A DNA stretch of 64,000 nt from Thermogemmatispora aurantia (GTDB taxonomy: Bacteria; Chloroflexota; Ktedonobacteria; Ktedonobacterales; Ktedonobacteraceae). Shown in pieces: positions 16,221 through 25,199 of this stretch. How positions within the stretch are numbered: the stretch's first letter is position 1; each line of letters opens with the position of its first letter. The DNA is taken from positions 791,319-855,318 of the forward strand of contig NZ_BKZV01000001.1 of NCBI RefSeq assembly GCF_008974285.1. Direction: 5' to 3'. The translations under genes and the position numbers were made by a program. The notes beneath the pieces were generated by a model. It was not told the DNA's origin. It made no database searches and was given only the letters and a program-made list of their open reading frames with translations.

Positions 16221-17141
16221 TCAGCGATAGTGACGCGCCAGCTCTGAGGCATAACGCCGTCCTACCTCTGCCACATGGGCCTGTAACCAGTCAGCAAGAC
16301 GCGTCTGGCCTGTAGGGGCCTCGTGCGAGACCAGCAGGTTAGCCATCAGGCCATCGATCTCATCGCGCGTGATCAGAACATCGCCGACGAACAGAGAAAG
16401 CAGCTGGCCCAGAGCTAAAACCAGAGCCGGCGGCGCCGGCACCAGCCATACGCGCCGCCCCAGAATGCGCGCTATCAGAGCGACCATCTCTCTATAGGAG
16501 AAGATATCTGGCCCGGCAGCGTCCACAACGACATCCTCTCGCTGGTGCCCCACCCGCACTGCTAAGTCGGCCATATCCTCCACATAAACCGGCTGCAGCT
16601 GATAGTCTCCCTTGCCAAAGAGGGCAAAAAGTGGGAAACGCCTTAGCAGCCAGGCGATATTATTGATCAGAATATCCTCCCGGCCAAAGATTACTGTCGG
16701 GCGCACAATCGCGTAGGAGAGGCCACTCTGTCTCAAGTCCTGTTCCAACAGGGCCTTGCCACGGAAGTAAGGGAATGGCGAGGAGAGACTTGGATTGCTG
16801 ATGCTCACGTGGACAATGCGCTCAACGCCGGCCTCTCGCGCCGCAGTGAAGAGACGACGTGTATTTTCGACGGCACGCTCATAGCTTTGCAGGCCATAAG
16901 GGAAACGTATCCAGTAGGTGTTGTAGAGAACACGCGCCCCCCTAAGAGCCTCTCGCAACAGGCGCAGATCATCAAAAGCTAGAGGAAAGGCCCGCACCTG
17001 ATTGCTCAAAGGATGGGCACGCTGGGGATGACCGGTGAGAGTGCGCACTTCCTTGCCACGGGCCAGCAGGCGCCGCGCAATATACTGACCACTATAGCTA
17101 AAGGCGCCGGTCACCACATTGATCTCATTGCCAAGAGTCAT
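16221..17141 (-). CDS. NAD(P)-binding epimerase-like protein (NmrA / complex I 39-kDa-like)
   Basis: From the ATG at 17141 (AAGGAG 7 nt upstream) it encodes 306 residues. It is an atypical short-chain dehydrogenase: the dinucleotide-binding loop is VVTGAFSYSGQYIAR, close to the usual GxxGxxG pattern, with RTLTGHP following the second strand. VHVSISNPS and SPFPYFRGKALLEQDLRQSG hold the usual substrate-pocket region, with YFRGK in place of the YxxxK catalytic pair, and QPVYVEDMADL is the late family motif. Members act as NAD(P)H sensors, nucleoside-sugar epimerases or assembly factors; the substrate is not visible here. It stands alone between the two surface-protein genes. Confidence 0.82.
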   Translation of the reverse strand: MTLGNEINVVTGAFSYSGQYIARRLLARGKEVRTLTGHPQRAHPLSNQVRAFPLAFDDLRLLREALRGARVLYNTYWIRFPYGLQSYERAVENTRRLFTAAREAGVERIVHVSISNPSLSSPFPYFRGKALLEQDLRQSGLSYAIVRPTVIFGREDILINNIAWLLRRFPLFALFGKGDYQLQPVYVEDMADLAVRVGHQREDVVVDAAGPDIFSYREMVALIARILGRRVWLVPAPPALVLALGQLLSLFVGDVLITRDEIDGLMANLLVSHEAPTGQTRLADWLQAHVAEVGRRYASELARHYR

Positions 17142-17434
17142 AGCACGCTCCTTCAACTCGCTCCTGGCTACCATCCCTGCGGGCAAGAACATCCTGTGCT
17201 CATCTGCAAGGGTCGCTCCTGGCGATACATCCCGCATTGTGGGTCAGGTCGCACTCCAGCAGAAGAGGTACATGATCAGGATCAGGGATGATTTCTAGCT
17301 TCACCACTTCTACATCATGTTCCTGGGATATTTCGCGATGCGATGCGCGAACTACTCTACTGACAGCGTTTCATGGGCTGATGGTAATATCTAGGGCACC
17401 ACACTACACTACATAATACTGAGAGGAGAAGTAG

Positions 17435-17602
17435 ATGTCTCGGTTGGACATGCAGGCTGTCACCATCATGGGAAAAGTATATAATATCGAGTTATATATT
17501 GCAATTAGTGATGTTAATTCTATCCCAAGCCTCAATAAGGAGCGCCTGCTATTCCTGGGGCTGAAGTCCACATTCCTACGGCCTGGACTCTTCAATACAT
17601 GA
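17435..17602 (+). CDS. Small hypothetical protein, 55 residues
   Basis: This gene is not recognised. The ATG at 17435 is preceded by AGAGGAGA at 5-7 nt, a good ribosome site, and the frame runs to a TGA at 17600. The product mixes hydrophobic and polar residues (MGKVYNIELYIAISDVNS) and has no membrane helix. Base composition is much lower in GC than neighbouring genes, so it is either acquired DNA or a chance frame. No promoter with two clear boxes was found in front of it. Confidence 0.3.
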   Translation: MSRLDMQAVTIMGKVYNIELYIAISDVNSIPSLNKERLLFLGLKSTFLRPGLFNT

Positions 17603-17691
17603 ATGCAAATGCTTTTATATTTAGCAGAGATAATGTAAAGTGCTAATCGCCAGATGAGTAGGACGATCAACGTACTGACAGAGAGAAGCCC

Positions 17692-17707
17692 TGGAGAACG
17701 TTCTCCA
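17692..17707. repeat. 16-bp perfect palindrome
   Basis: TGGAGAACGTTCTCCA is a perfect palindrome in non-coding DNA. It could be an operator for a dimeric regulator, but it does not overlap a promoter that can be recognised. Confidence 0.35.
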
Positions 17708-17984
17708 CCTGATTGGCGCAGGCTCTCTCAAGGTCAAAGGGTCCCAAACATTCACATTTCGACTAGTACATTTGGATATCCTCTTCAGATTGCTTGACCG
17801 ACTGAGACGCATATTTTATACTCCCCTCTAGGGCGATGGCAGACGAAAAGAAAAAGCACGCAGCCCAAAGCGTAGGAAGTCATCGCCCGGTGCCTGCCGG
17901 TCGCGTTCCATATCGAGCACGCGGCGCATCGTGCACACCAACCGCTGACCGGCAATGACCGCCGGTGCAGAGAGGTAGGGATCG

Positions 17985-19499
17985 ATGTTTAGACAGACCG
18001 ACCCCGACCTGGGGAAATTTTTATTACGAACGCTCACACTCACTATCTGTGCTTGCTTGCTAGCGGTTTCCGTGATCGGTGTGCTGGCCAATCTGGTGCC
18101 GATGTATGCGGCGTCAGGCCCGCAGATCCCGCTCCTGCAGCCGCTTGACAGCCCGACGGTTATTGCTTCGCCCACGGAGGTGCCCACGACTCCGCCTACG
18201 CCTACGCCTACGCCCACGGCGCAGCCCACGACTCCGCCCCCTTCTCCCACATCCGCCCCAACGGCTCAACCGACGAAAACCAGCACGCCAGCCCCGGCCC
18301 CAACGCGCAGCGCGTCGCCAACCGCTGTGCCCGCTGCCACTGCTACTGCCACGGCTGCAGCTACCGTGAACCCCACGGCGACCGCCAAAGCAACCGCCAC
18401 AAGCCAGGCGACCACGCCCCCCACGGCGGCACCAGCCATGACAAGCGGCAATATCAATAATGGTCAACAAAGTAATGACAACACAGCTGCGGCGACTCGC
18501 ATCGCCCAGCACAACAATCTGGGCTTTCTCCCCGTGGTCACAGGCGTCGTCTTGATGCTCCTGGCCCTGATTCTGGTAGGCGTGCTGCTCCTGCGCCACT
18601 ACATTGCGCCAGAGCCGTTACCACGCCCGCGCCTGTCCTCTGGAGCGCGCCCCTGGCGTCGCACCCGCAGCCCGGAGAGTCTGGCAGGCGACCGTGATTT
18701 GGCTGGTAATCCTCTGCCCTTGCCCCTGGAGGGCAGTCCAACCAGTGTTACCTTCAGCAGCAGCTGGCAGCCTGCTGCCGCTTCCGCTCAACAGTCACCG
18801 CTTCGCCTGGGCAATGCAATGCCATCCAGCGAGTCCTTTGCTGCCGCTCCAACACAAATGCAGCCAGCTACTCCCATGCCAGCATCGGCTTCTTCATCCG
18901 CCACGACTCCCCCCCCAGGCTCGACCAGGCTGTCGCCTCCGCCTGCGACAATCGCCCATGACCTACCGCTTGTGCCAACTGGGCTGACTGTGACCCCAGG
19001 TGGCCCCTCCTCAACCCAGCACAAGCAGAGCGTTCTGCCATCTGGCGCCCTGGAAGATACTGCGCGGCGCCCGGCTACTCCTCGTTCTACACCCGGCGGC
19101 CCCTCTTCCAGCCGTCTCAAGCGCAACTTTCTCTTCCCAACCACTAGCCTGATGCCCACGACAGGCGAGTTACCAGTGGCCTCGAACCTCGCCTTTCCGC
19201 CTCATGGAACCAGCCCCTTCAATGGGAATTTCCTCTTCCCAACCACCAGTCTGGTCCCCGCCGAGGGGATGTCGCTTTCGCCCGAGACCGGCAGCGGCCT
19301 CCACGATATGCCCCCCCAGCTCTCGCCGCAGCCCGGGCAGCCAGGTCCATCCATCCCCGGGCCTGCAACTGGTGAGCGTCAGACAGAGCCAGGGGCTTCA
19401 GCCCTTCCACCGTGGCTGGCCAGCCTGACTGCTGATGGCTCTTTCCCGACAGCGGAGAATAGGGACGAGAGCAACAGTAGCAACGGGAGCCAATTGTAA
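17985..19499 (+). CDS. Surface protein with long Pro-Thr linker and single membrane anchor
   Basis: This 504-residue protein is not assigned to a family. It opens with a signal-type helix (LTLTICACLLAVSVIGVLANLV, residues about 17-38). Residues about 58-150 are a low-complexity Pro/Thr/Ala linker coded partly by tandem CCTACG units near 18195. A membrane helix (VVTGVVLMLLALILVGVLLL) follows near 184-203, then a long cytoplasmic tail of about 300 residues rich in Ser/Pro/Gln. The tail holds three related stretches of the form FLFPTTSL or LPSGALEDT after GGPSS / GTSPF. Architecture parallels the protein at 14663. A role at the cell surface is likely; no enzymatic domain is seen. Confidence 0.65.
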   Translation: MFRQTDPDLGKFLLRTLTLTICACLLAVSVIGVLANLVPMYAASGPQIPLLQPLDSPTVIASPTEVPTTPPTPTPTPTAQPTTPPPSPTSAPTAQPTKTSTPAPAPTRSASPTAVPAATATATAAATVNPTATAKATATSQATTPPTAAPAMTSGNINNGQQSNDNTAAATRIAQHNNLGFLPVVTGVVLMLLALILVGVLLLRHYIAPEPLPRPRLSSGARPWRRTRSPESLAGDRDLAGNPLPLPLEGSPTSVTFSSSWQPAAASAQQSPLRLGNAMPSSESFAAAPTQMQPATPMPASASSSATTPPPGSTRLSPPPATIAHDLPLVPTGLTVTPGGPSSTQHKQSVLPSGALEDTARRPATPRSTPGGPSSSRLKRNFLFPTTSLMPTTGELPVASNLAFPPHGTSPFNGNFLFPTTSLVPAEGMSLSPETGSGLHDMPPQLSPQPGQPGPSIPGPATGERQTEPGASALPPWLASLTADGSFPTAENRDESNSSNGSQL

Positions 19500-19666
19500 T
19501 AGCGCATCTGAGTTCAGCAGCGTGCGCCCCCTTTAGCGCAGGTCGCCTGAGCCAGGAGATGATAAACCGCCAGACAAAGAAGATGAGCAGCCGAGCAGCG
19601 GCTAGCTCTCGCGTCGAGATCGAGAGTAGCCCTGCTCTCCTGCCCTTCTTCCGTTATCGCCACTGT

Positions 19667-21049
19667 TCACTCGGTACGCAGAGCAATGATCGGATCGAGC
19701 CGCGCCGCACGCACCGCCGGGTAGAAGCCAAAGGTGATCCCCACGAGGGCCGAAACTCCAAAAGCCAGGAGAATCGACAGCGGTTGGGGAACAAACGGCA
19801 CTCCGAAGTTCGTAGTCATAAGCCAGCCGACCAGCAAACCGAGAATAATCCCGAGAATACCGCCCAGAGAGCTAAGTGTCAGGGCCTCGATGAGGAATTG
19901 ATTGCGAATATCCCTTCGCCGCGCACCGACCGCCATTCGAACGCCAATCTCACGCGTTCTCTCCGTGACCGAGACCAGCATGATGTTCATAATGCCAATC
20001 CCTCCCACGGTCAAGGAGATGCCAGCAATCCCCACCAGAAGCAGGGTTAAGGTCTGAGTTGCCTGTTGGGCCGTCTGCAGTAATTGGTTGGCATTGCGAA
20101 TTTGAAAGTCAGCGGGACTGCCCGCGCTGATGCGGTGGCGCTTCAAGAGGGTGGCATCGGCTGCGCGCTGCACAGCATCGACATGTTCAGCTTTATCGAC
20201 CAGGACTTGAATCTGATCGACATAGCCGGTGTTCTTGAGGCGTATTACGGCGGCAGTGAAGGGCACAAACACAACGTCATCCTGAGTGAAGGCTCCAAAA
20301 GAGCCTTTCGGCTGTAAGACGCCCACGACACGAAACATCTGGGTGCCGATGCGGATTGTCTGGCCAACGGGATTGGTGCCGGACGGGCCAAAGAGACTGT
20401 TGGCTACCACCTGGCCGAGAACTGCCACTGGCAAGCCCGCCAGCTCGTCATGAGCGTTCAGCCAGCGCCCACTGGCGATCTCCCAGCCCTGAATCTGCTG
20501 ATAGCCTGGATAGACCCCCTGGATGCGCGTATTCCAGTTCTGGCTGCCATAGATCACCTGGGCCCCGAGTGAGAGCACCGGCGAGACCTGGACTACGTGC
20601 GGTATGGAAGCTAAAGCGTCGGCATCGCCTTGGGTCAGGCTCTGCTGTGAGCCGAGCGAGCTGAAGGCTCCGCTGCTGGTGGCCGCTCCGGGGACGATCA
20701 GCAGGGTATTGGTGCCCAAGACACTCAGGCGAGCCTGGATTAGAACGCTGGCTCCTTGGGTCAGAGTCATGGCGGCGATGACAGCAGCTACGCCGATGAC
20801 GACCCCGATGGTGGTTAGCAGCGACCGCAGACGGTTAGCCCAGAGGGATTCAAAGGCACTGGCGAAGTTGGCCACGAGCAGGCTGCCGCGATGCACTTCT
20901 CGGCGCCTTTGTAGCTGCTTGCCGCGCTCCACAGGCGAAGTCTGAAATTGAGGCGCCTGGGTGCTGCTCCGCCCACGGGCCTGCTGGGCCAGCAACTCCG
21001 TGCTCGCTGTCGTCTGGCTCTGGCGTTCACGTTCAACGGGACCACTCAT
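19667..21049 (-). CDS. MacB/FtsX-type ABC transporter permease
   Basis: The protein has 460 residues. A polar N-terminal tail of about 55 residues precedes FESLWANRLRSLLTTIGVVIGVAAVIA, the first membrane helix of MacB-type permeases. A large extracytoplasmic MacB_PCD-type domain (residues about 85-330) carries SLGSQQSLTQGDADAL and a typical DEL/GLPVAVLG region. Three C-terminal helices of the FtsX domain close the protein, with GIGIMNIMLVSVTERTREIG, EALTLSSLGGILGIILGL and a FYPAVRAARLDPIIALR end. The ATG overlaps the stop codon of the ATPase gene by 4 bp (ATGA), so translation is coupled. With the ATPase and the fusion protein it forms a tripartite exporter. Confidence 0.92.
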   Translation of the reverse strand: MSGPVERERQSQTTASTELLAQQARGRSSTQAPQFQTSPVERGKQLQRRREVHRGSLLVANFASAFESLWANRLRSLLTTIGVVIGVAAVIAAMTLTQGASVLIQARLSVLGTNTLLIVPGAATSSGAFSSLGSQQSLTQGDADALASIPHVVQVSPVLSLGAQVIYGSQNWNTRIQGVYPGYQQIQGWEIASGRWLNAHDELAGLPVAVLGQVVANSLFGPSGTNPVGQTIRIGTQMFRVVGVLQPKGSFGAFTQDDVVFVPFTAAVIRLKNTGYVDQIQVLVDKAEHVDAVQRAADATLLKRHRISAGSPADFQIRNANQLLQTAQQATQTLTLLLVGIAGISLTVGGIGIMNIMLVSVTERTREIGVRMAVGARRRDIRNQFLIEALTLSSLGGILGIILGLLVGWLMTTNFGVPFVPQPLSILLAFGVSALVGITFGFYPAVRAARLDPIIALRTE

Positions 21050-21891
21050 CGCTCTTTCTCCGCAGGAAGCGCTCGATAGCCATCGCTGCTGGTCGGACTG
21101 GCCTGATAGAACTGGAGCAACTCCTCCTGGGCTGAGCGCGTCGCCGTGACCGGCTCATCGCAGACAATTTGTCCATCCCGGAAGAGAATGCGCCGGTGGG
21201 CATAGGCAGCGATGTCGGCCTCATGGGTCACGAGGACAATTGTCAGACCCCGGGCATTCAAGGCTTGCAGAATAGCCATGATCTCAATGCTGGTTCGACT
21301 ATCAAGATTGCCAGTTGGTTCGTCAGCGAGCAGCAGGGCCGGATTATTGACCAGGGCACGCGCGATGGCGACGCGCTGCTGCTGACCTCCAGACAACTGT
21401 GAGGGCCGATGGTGCAGACGACTGCCGAGACCAACCAGCTCCAAGGCACGACGCGCACGTCGCTCTTGCTCAGCGCGCGATAGCCCGGCGTACATCAAAG
21501 GAAGAGCTACATTCTGGAGGGCAGTAGAACGGGCCAGCAGATGAAAGCCCTGAAAGACGAAGCCGATGCGCCGATTGCGGACATCGGCCAGCTCGTCCGG
21601 GGTCATCTGGCTGACCTTGCGCCCTACAAGCCAGTAGTCGCCACTCGTGGGCCGATCCAAACAGCCCAGTAGATTCATAAAGGTCGTCTTCCCTGAGCCG
21701 GAGGGTCCCATGATAGCGACAAACTCACCGGCTCCAACGGTCAGCGAGACTCCACGCAGAGCCGGGACGCTGGTTTCTCCCAGACGATAGACCTTGGTCA
21801 GGTTGCGCACAAGCACAATCGGCGGGCGTCGCTGAGTTACTGGAATAGATTGTTCGTTGCCCTGTACCAGTTGTACTTCTCGGTCGCTCAT
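21046..21891 (-). CDS. MacB/LolD-type ABC transporter ATP-binding protein
   Basis: The protein has 281 residues. Walker A is GPSGSGKTT near residue 61, the signature LSGGQQQRVAIARAL near 166, Walker B LLLADEPTGNLDS near 187, and the H-loop is in VTHEADIA. The whole matches the LolD/MacB branch, in which the ATPase drives conformational work of an FtsX-type permease instead of passing substrate through a pore. It lies between the fusion-protein gene (219 bp upstream) and the permease gene (4-bp overlap). A 40-codon frame directly upstream ends on its start codon. Confidence 0.93.
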   Translation of the reverse strand: MSDREVQLVQGNEQSIPVTQRRPPIVLVRNLTKVYRLGETSVPALRGVSLTVGAGEFVAIMGPSGSGKTTFMNLLGCLDRPTSGDYWLVGRKVSQMTPDELADVRNRRIGFVFQGFHLLARSTALQNVALPLMYAGLSRAEQERRARRALELVGLGSRLHHRPSQLSGGQQQRVAIARALVNNPALLLADEPTGNLDSRTSIEIMAILQALNARGLTIVLVTHEADIAAYAHRRILFRDGQIVCDEPVTATRSAQEELLQFYQASPTSSDGYRALPAEKER

Positions 21892-22110
21892 ATTGCTCTT
21901 CTCTCTAGAGTTGGGGACCAGCTCCCTAGACAGAGAGCTGCTTTGTCATATTCACTTTTGAGGCAGGTAATAATCCCAATTAGGAAGAGGATGCTCTCCT
22001 TTATGCTCATGCCCCTCCGTCCTGCTCTGATACAGAGCTGGCAGTACAGTGTCCTGAGCGATCCACCTCTAGTGAAAGCTCCCCAGCCTCTATTAGACCA
22101 CAATTGGCGT

Positions 22111-23640
22111 CTAGCTGCCTAGCTGGTTGAGAGAGGTAAATGGGCCACCCTGGGCTCCAGTGACGACGCTCTCACCGACTTCCAGGCCAGCCAGCACCTC
22201 GTAGGTATTGCCATCGGTCAGCCCGAGGACAACCGGTTTGACTAGCCAACGCTCTCCAACGCGCTCCAGCACATAGCCAGGCGTCGGCTGATCGCCCGGG
22301 GGAAGATTGCGCAGCTCCTGCAGGAGCTGGCGCGCCTGGGCAGAGGCCGCTTTGATCTGGGCCGGATCAATGACCGGCGTTCCATTCCGCTGGGTCAGGT
22401 TGGCGGCGCTGCGCGCGAAATTCACGGCATCAACCGGGATGAGCAAAACATCCTCGTGCTTGAGAGTCGTAATGGTCAGGTTGGCAGTCATCCCTGGAAG
22501 TAGATGGGCGTTGCGCGCGCTGCTGAGGTCTACATCGATAGTGACCGGGTAGGTCACGACATTGGAAACACTCTGGCCAAGCGGCGAGATGGCGCGAATG
22601 GTGCCGCTGAACTGACGATTGCCATAGGCGCTGACCGTAAATTGGACGGGCTGACCTGTGCTCACGGCTCCGATATCGGCCTCATTGACATTGGCCGTAA
22701 TCTGGAGGCTGGAGAGATCGACAAGCTGAATAAAGGCCGTAGTGGCCGGGCTTCCCGCCGTGCCGCCTGATCCCGTATTCGTTCCACTGCTCTGCCCGGT
22801 ACCACCTGCACCGCTGGTGATGCCACTGCTGGGGCTACCAGGATAGCCGCCAACGCTACCGTTGATGGTGGCGACAACACCAGCATGCGGAGCTGTAATT
22901 GTGGTGAGGTCTAGGTTATGTTGAGCCGTCGTGAGCTGGGCCTGGGCGGTCTTCAGCTGGCCCTGGGCATTGTCAACCTGAGCTTGGGCAGAGGCGATCT
23001 GGGCCGCTGCCTGGCTCTGGGCCTGGGCATATTGATCCTCGGCCAGCTGTTTGCAATTGGGAGGCACCGACTGATTCAGCGCTGGATGGTCACAGTTATA
23101 AAGGGCATTTTGCTCCTGGTCGTAGGCCGTGGCCAGGCTGGCGTTGGCCTGAGCTTCAACCTTGTTGAGGTTGTTCTGGGCATCGGTGAGGGCCGTCTGG
23201 GCAGCGTTTACCTGGGCTTGCGCTTGATTAACGGCATCCTGCAGCGAGGTCGAGTCAAGCTTTGCAAGCACCTGGCCAGCGCGCACCTGCTGGCCAACAC
23301 TGACATAGAGAGCGCTGATCTTGCCATTCGCGGGGGCGGTGACATTATAGACGGTCCCCTGCAAAGTACCAGTAGCGCTGACTACCTGGGTAAAGGTTCC
23401 GCGCGTGACACGCTGATATTGATAGGTCACTCGCCCACGCCTGAGGGCCACCACTGTCAAGATACTTCCCCCAATCAGCGCGAGCAGTAAAATAAGACTG
23501 ATGATCACCTGCCAGCGCCGCTGCCGCCACCAGGGACGCGCCGGCTCAGGAGCGCTCAATTCTTCAAAGATTTGCGTCTCCTGATCATAGAAATCAGGAA
23601 TGATCTGCTCTCTACTCTCAGTATGTTCTTGATCAGCCAT
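22111..23640 (-). CDS. HlyD/MacA-type membrane fusion protein of the exporter
   Basis: The protein has 509 residues. A cytoplasmic tail of about 48 residues precedes one membrane helix (VIISLILLLALIGGSILTVVAL). A biotinyl-lipoyl half-motif (GTVYNVTAPANGKISALYV, QVRAGQVLAKLD), a long coiled coil near residues 130-245 (VNQAQAQVNAAQTALTDAQN and onward) and the second lipoyl half (ITAPHAGVVATINGSVG) follow, then a Gly/Ser-rich insert, a beta-barrel and a C-terminal domain. This is the order of MacA/HlyD adaptors. In a monoderm such an adaptor would reach into the wall instead of an outer membrane. The operon starts here, with the promoter at 23676-23704; AGGAG lies 12 nt before the ATG. Confidence 0.9.
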   Translation of the reverse strand: MADQEHTESREQIIPDFYDQETQIFEELSAPEPARPWWRQRRWQVIISLILLLALIGGSILTVVALRRGRVTYQYQRVTRGTFTQVVSATGTLQGTVYNVTAPANGKISALYVSVGQQVRAGQVLAKLDSTSLQDAVNQAQAQVNAAQTALTDAQNNLNKVEAQANASLATAYDQEQNALYNCDHPALNQSVPPNCKQLAEDQYAQAQSQAAAQIASAQAQVDNAQGQLKTAQAQLTTAQHNLDLTTITAPHAGVVATINGSVGGYPGSPSSGITSGAGGTGQSSGTNTGSGGTAGSPATTAFIQLVDLSSLQITANVNEADIGAVSTGQPVQFTVSAYGNRQFSGTIRAISPLGQSVSNVVTYPVTIDVDLSSARNAHLLPGMTANLTITTLKHEDVLLIPVDAVNFARSAANLTQRNGTPVIDPAQIKAASAQARQLLQELRNLPPGDQPTPGYVLERVGERWLVKPVVLGLTDGNTYEVLAGLEVGESVVTGAQGGPFTSLNQLGS

Positions 23641-23675
23641 AAGGCTATCAGCTCCTCAACTGTAAAAAAGAATGT

Positions 23676-23704
23676 ATATTAGGATTGGTTCGATCCGTGC
23701 ACAA
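23676..23704 (-). promoter_or_regulatory. Sigma70-like promoter of the MacA/MacB operon
   Basis: TTGTGC (23699-23704), a 17-bp spacer and TAATAT (23676-23681) read leftward. The predicted start near 23669 lies about 30 nt before the ATG at 23640. Confidence 0.55.
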
Positions 23705-23828
23705 AACAACCCTCTTTTCTAAGATACAGGAGCAACTGCACCCCTCGTCCCTGGAAAGCAAGTCGGAGGCGATGGCGCCAAGAGTGATAGCCAGCCGTTT
23801 CTTCCCAGAGTACCATAGAGCTAACAGT

Positions 23829-23857
23829 TTGGGAAAATCCCCATATGCGAGTACGAT
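23829..23857 (+). promoter_or_regulatory. Sigma70-like promoter of the 323-residue gene
   Basis: TTGGGA (23829-23834), a 17-bp spacer and TACGAT (23852-23857) predict a start near 23864, about 130 nt before the ATG at 23994. Confidence 0.45.
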
Positions 23858-23993
23858 AAAGGTAGAGTAGGGTTACAGAGCAGGTGGTCCGGTACTAGCC
23901 CGGCCAGCGTCTGCTCTGCCAGATGGTGTCGATCTGGTTCCTGGCCACTTCGCCTCGGGACCCACATTAGTAGGCCGGGCGAGAGAGCAGAAG

Positions 23994-24965
23994 ATGGCAA
24001 GAAGAGCAAAAGCGATGTTAATCTACGGTTTTGATTGGAGGAGCTACCGAGAGCTGGTGATGCCGGCCTTTGCACGCTGGCTCACAGCCAATGATGCCGG
24101 GGAGGTCGAGGCGCTTTATGCTGCAACGAGCCTGGCATACGAGGAGGCTTTTCTACCAGCAGCAATGCAGTCGGCGCGCACCTGGCCTCGGGCAGTGGCC
24201 TTTGTCGCCACTCTGCCCCGTGGCCCCCATAGTCTCTACGAATATCGCCTGCTCTGCTCCGCCGACGAGTTCACGGTGCTCAGCGATCGCTATCTCTACC
24301 GCCATGTCCCGCATCTCCACCGCTGCTCAGAAGCGTTGGCAGCAGTCTGGAGCGCCATCGTTGAGCACTACTGTGCGTATGGCGAGATCCTGACCAGGGA
24401 CCCAGTAGAGACAGAGCAGCGGCCAACAGTCACGCGGGCCGCCGTGGGCCTGATGAGCCAGCCAGAGGGGGTCAAGAGCAGCCCGCTCCAGCTGAGTGAA
24501 GCCTACTTTGAGGTGACCAGTCCTGACCTGAGAGAAGAGGAACCGCCAGAAGGCTTCTTTCTCGGACAGCATCCCAACGTGCTGCGCCTGCGCGGCTGGT
24601 TGGCCTCTATCTCACCTGCAGCGCTGGCGCTTTTTGAATACCTAGCCTGCGGACGGCGCGCTCTGCCCTTTGAAGATGGCTTAACGCCCGGTCTGCTGGG
24701 GGCGCTCACTCGCGTCTCACTCGGTCACTACATCGGTTATCTGACCCCCACCGAGGTCAAAAGGCTGGCTCACTGCCTGCATACAGCCACAGCCCCAGAG
24801 ACCGAGGTCGCCGTCAGGGACTACGATCGCTTCCGCCAGGGAGTGGCTTCAGGCCAGGAGACGCGCCTGATCGATGAAGTGCTCCCAGCCTATGGCAGCA
24901 ATTTGTTGACAGCGGTACGCCTCGCCGCAGAACAAGACCTTGGCCTGATCTGTCGCCAGCAATAA
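23994..24965 (+). CDS. Hypothetical protein, 323 residues
   Basis: This gene is not recognised. It encodes a soluble, mostly helical protein with no signal peptide or membrane segment. Visible stretches are MLIYGFDWRSYRELVMPAFARW at the N-terminus, many aromatic and Leu/Ala helices, a central acidic stretch (DLREEEPPEGFF) and a C-terminal LIDEVLPAYGSNLLTAVRLA helix. Tyrosine and histidine are frequent but no metal-binding pattern stands out. The ATG at 23994 has only a weak purine-rich ribosome site (GAGAGAGCAGAAG). It stands alone behind its own candidate promoter. Base and codon use look like the rest of the chromosome. Confidence 0.65.
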   Translation: MARRAKAMLIYGFDWRSYRELVMPAFARWLTANDAGEVEALYAATSLAYEEAFLPAAMQSARTWPRAVAFVATLPRGPHSLYEYRLLCSADEFTVLSDRYLYRHVPHLHRCSEALAAVWSAIVEHYCAYGEILTRDPVETEQRPTVTRAAVGLMSQPEGVKSSPLQLSEAYFEVTSPDLREEEPPEGFFLGQHPNVLRLRGWLASISPAALALFEYLACGRRALPFEDGLTPGLLGALTRVSLGHYIGYLTPTEVKRLAHCLHTATAPETEVAVRDYDRFRQGVASGQETRLIDEVLPAYGSNLLTAVRLAAEQDLGLICRQQ

Positions 24966-25199
24966 AAATAAAAGAAGATACTGTCTGTGCTTCCTCTTGC
25001 TTCCCCCGCCCTAGCTCGCTTGTAGCCCTTTTGATCCGCGTTCTCACACCCCTTTTCCCCCTCCCTATTCTCTGATGATCAGCAGGTGATACGATAACAA
25101 TAACGAAGGATCACGAGGCAGAGAGAGGACGAGCTGGGACTTGATGATCGCTGCTCTCCTCCCTCTGCCAGACTCATTCCTGCCGATGGAGGAAATCCG

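Larger units (their letters stand above)
17142..17984. other. AT-rich intergenic region
   Basis: This 843-bp stretch is clearly more AT-rich than the flanking genes between about 17390 and 17820. It holds one small reading frame with a good ribosome site (17435-17602) and a 16-bp palindrome (17692-17707). Near 17828-17980 the minus strand is open and reads like the end of a broken coding region, without a start. Confidence 0.5.
23641..23993. other. Divergent promoter region
   Basis: This 353-bp region separates the exporter operon (leftward) from the 323-residue gene (rightward). It holds a candidate promoter on each strand (23676-23704 and 23829-23857) and nothing else that is recognisable. 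Confidence 0.5.

Noticed and set aside
17828-17985. Minus-strand open stretch reading RRVLDMERDRQAPGDDF and FGLRAFSFRLPSP, as if the end of a gene
   Set aside because: No start or family pattern was found and it continues as a shadow of the surface-protein gene; at most a gene remnant.
18195-18225. Tandem CCTACG hexamers resembling a CRISPR or VNTR array
   Set aside because: They lie in frame inside the Pro-Thr linker of the surface protein and have no spacers.
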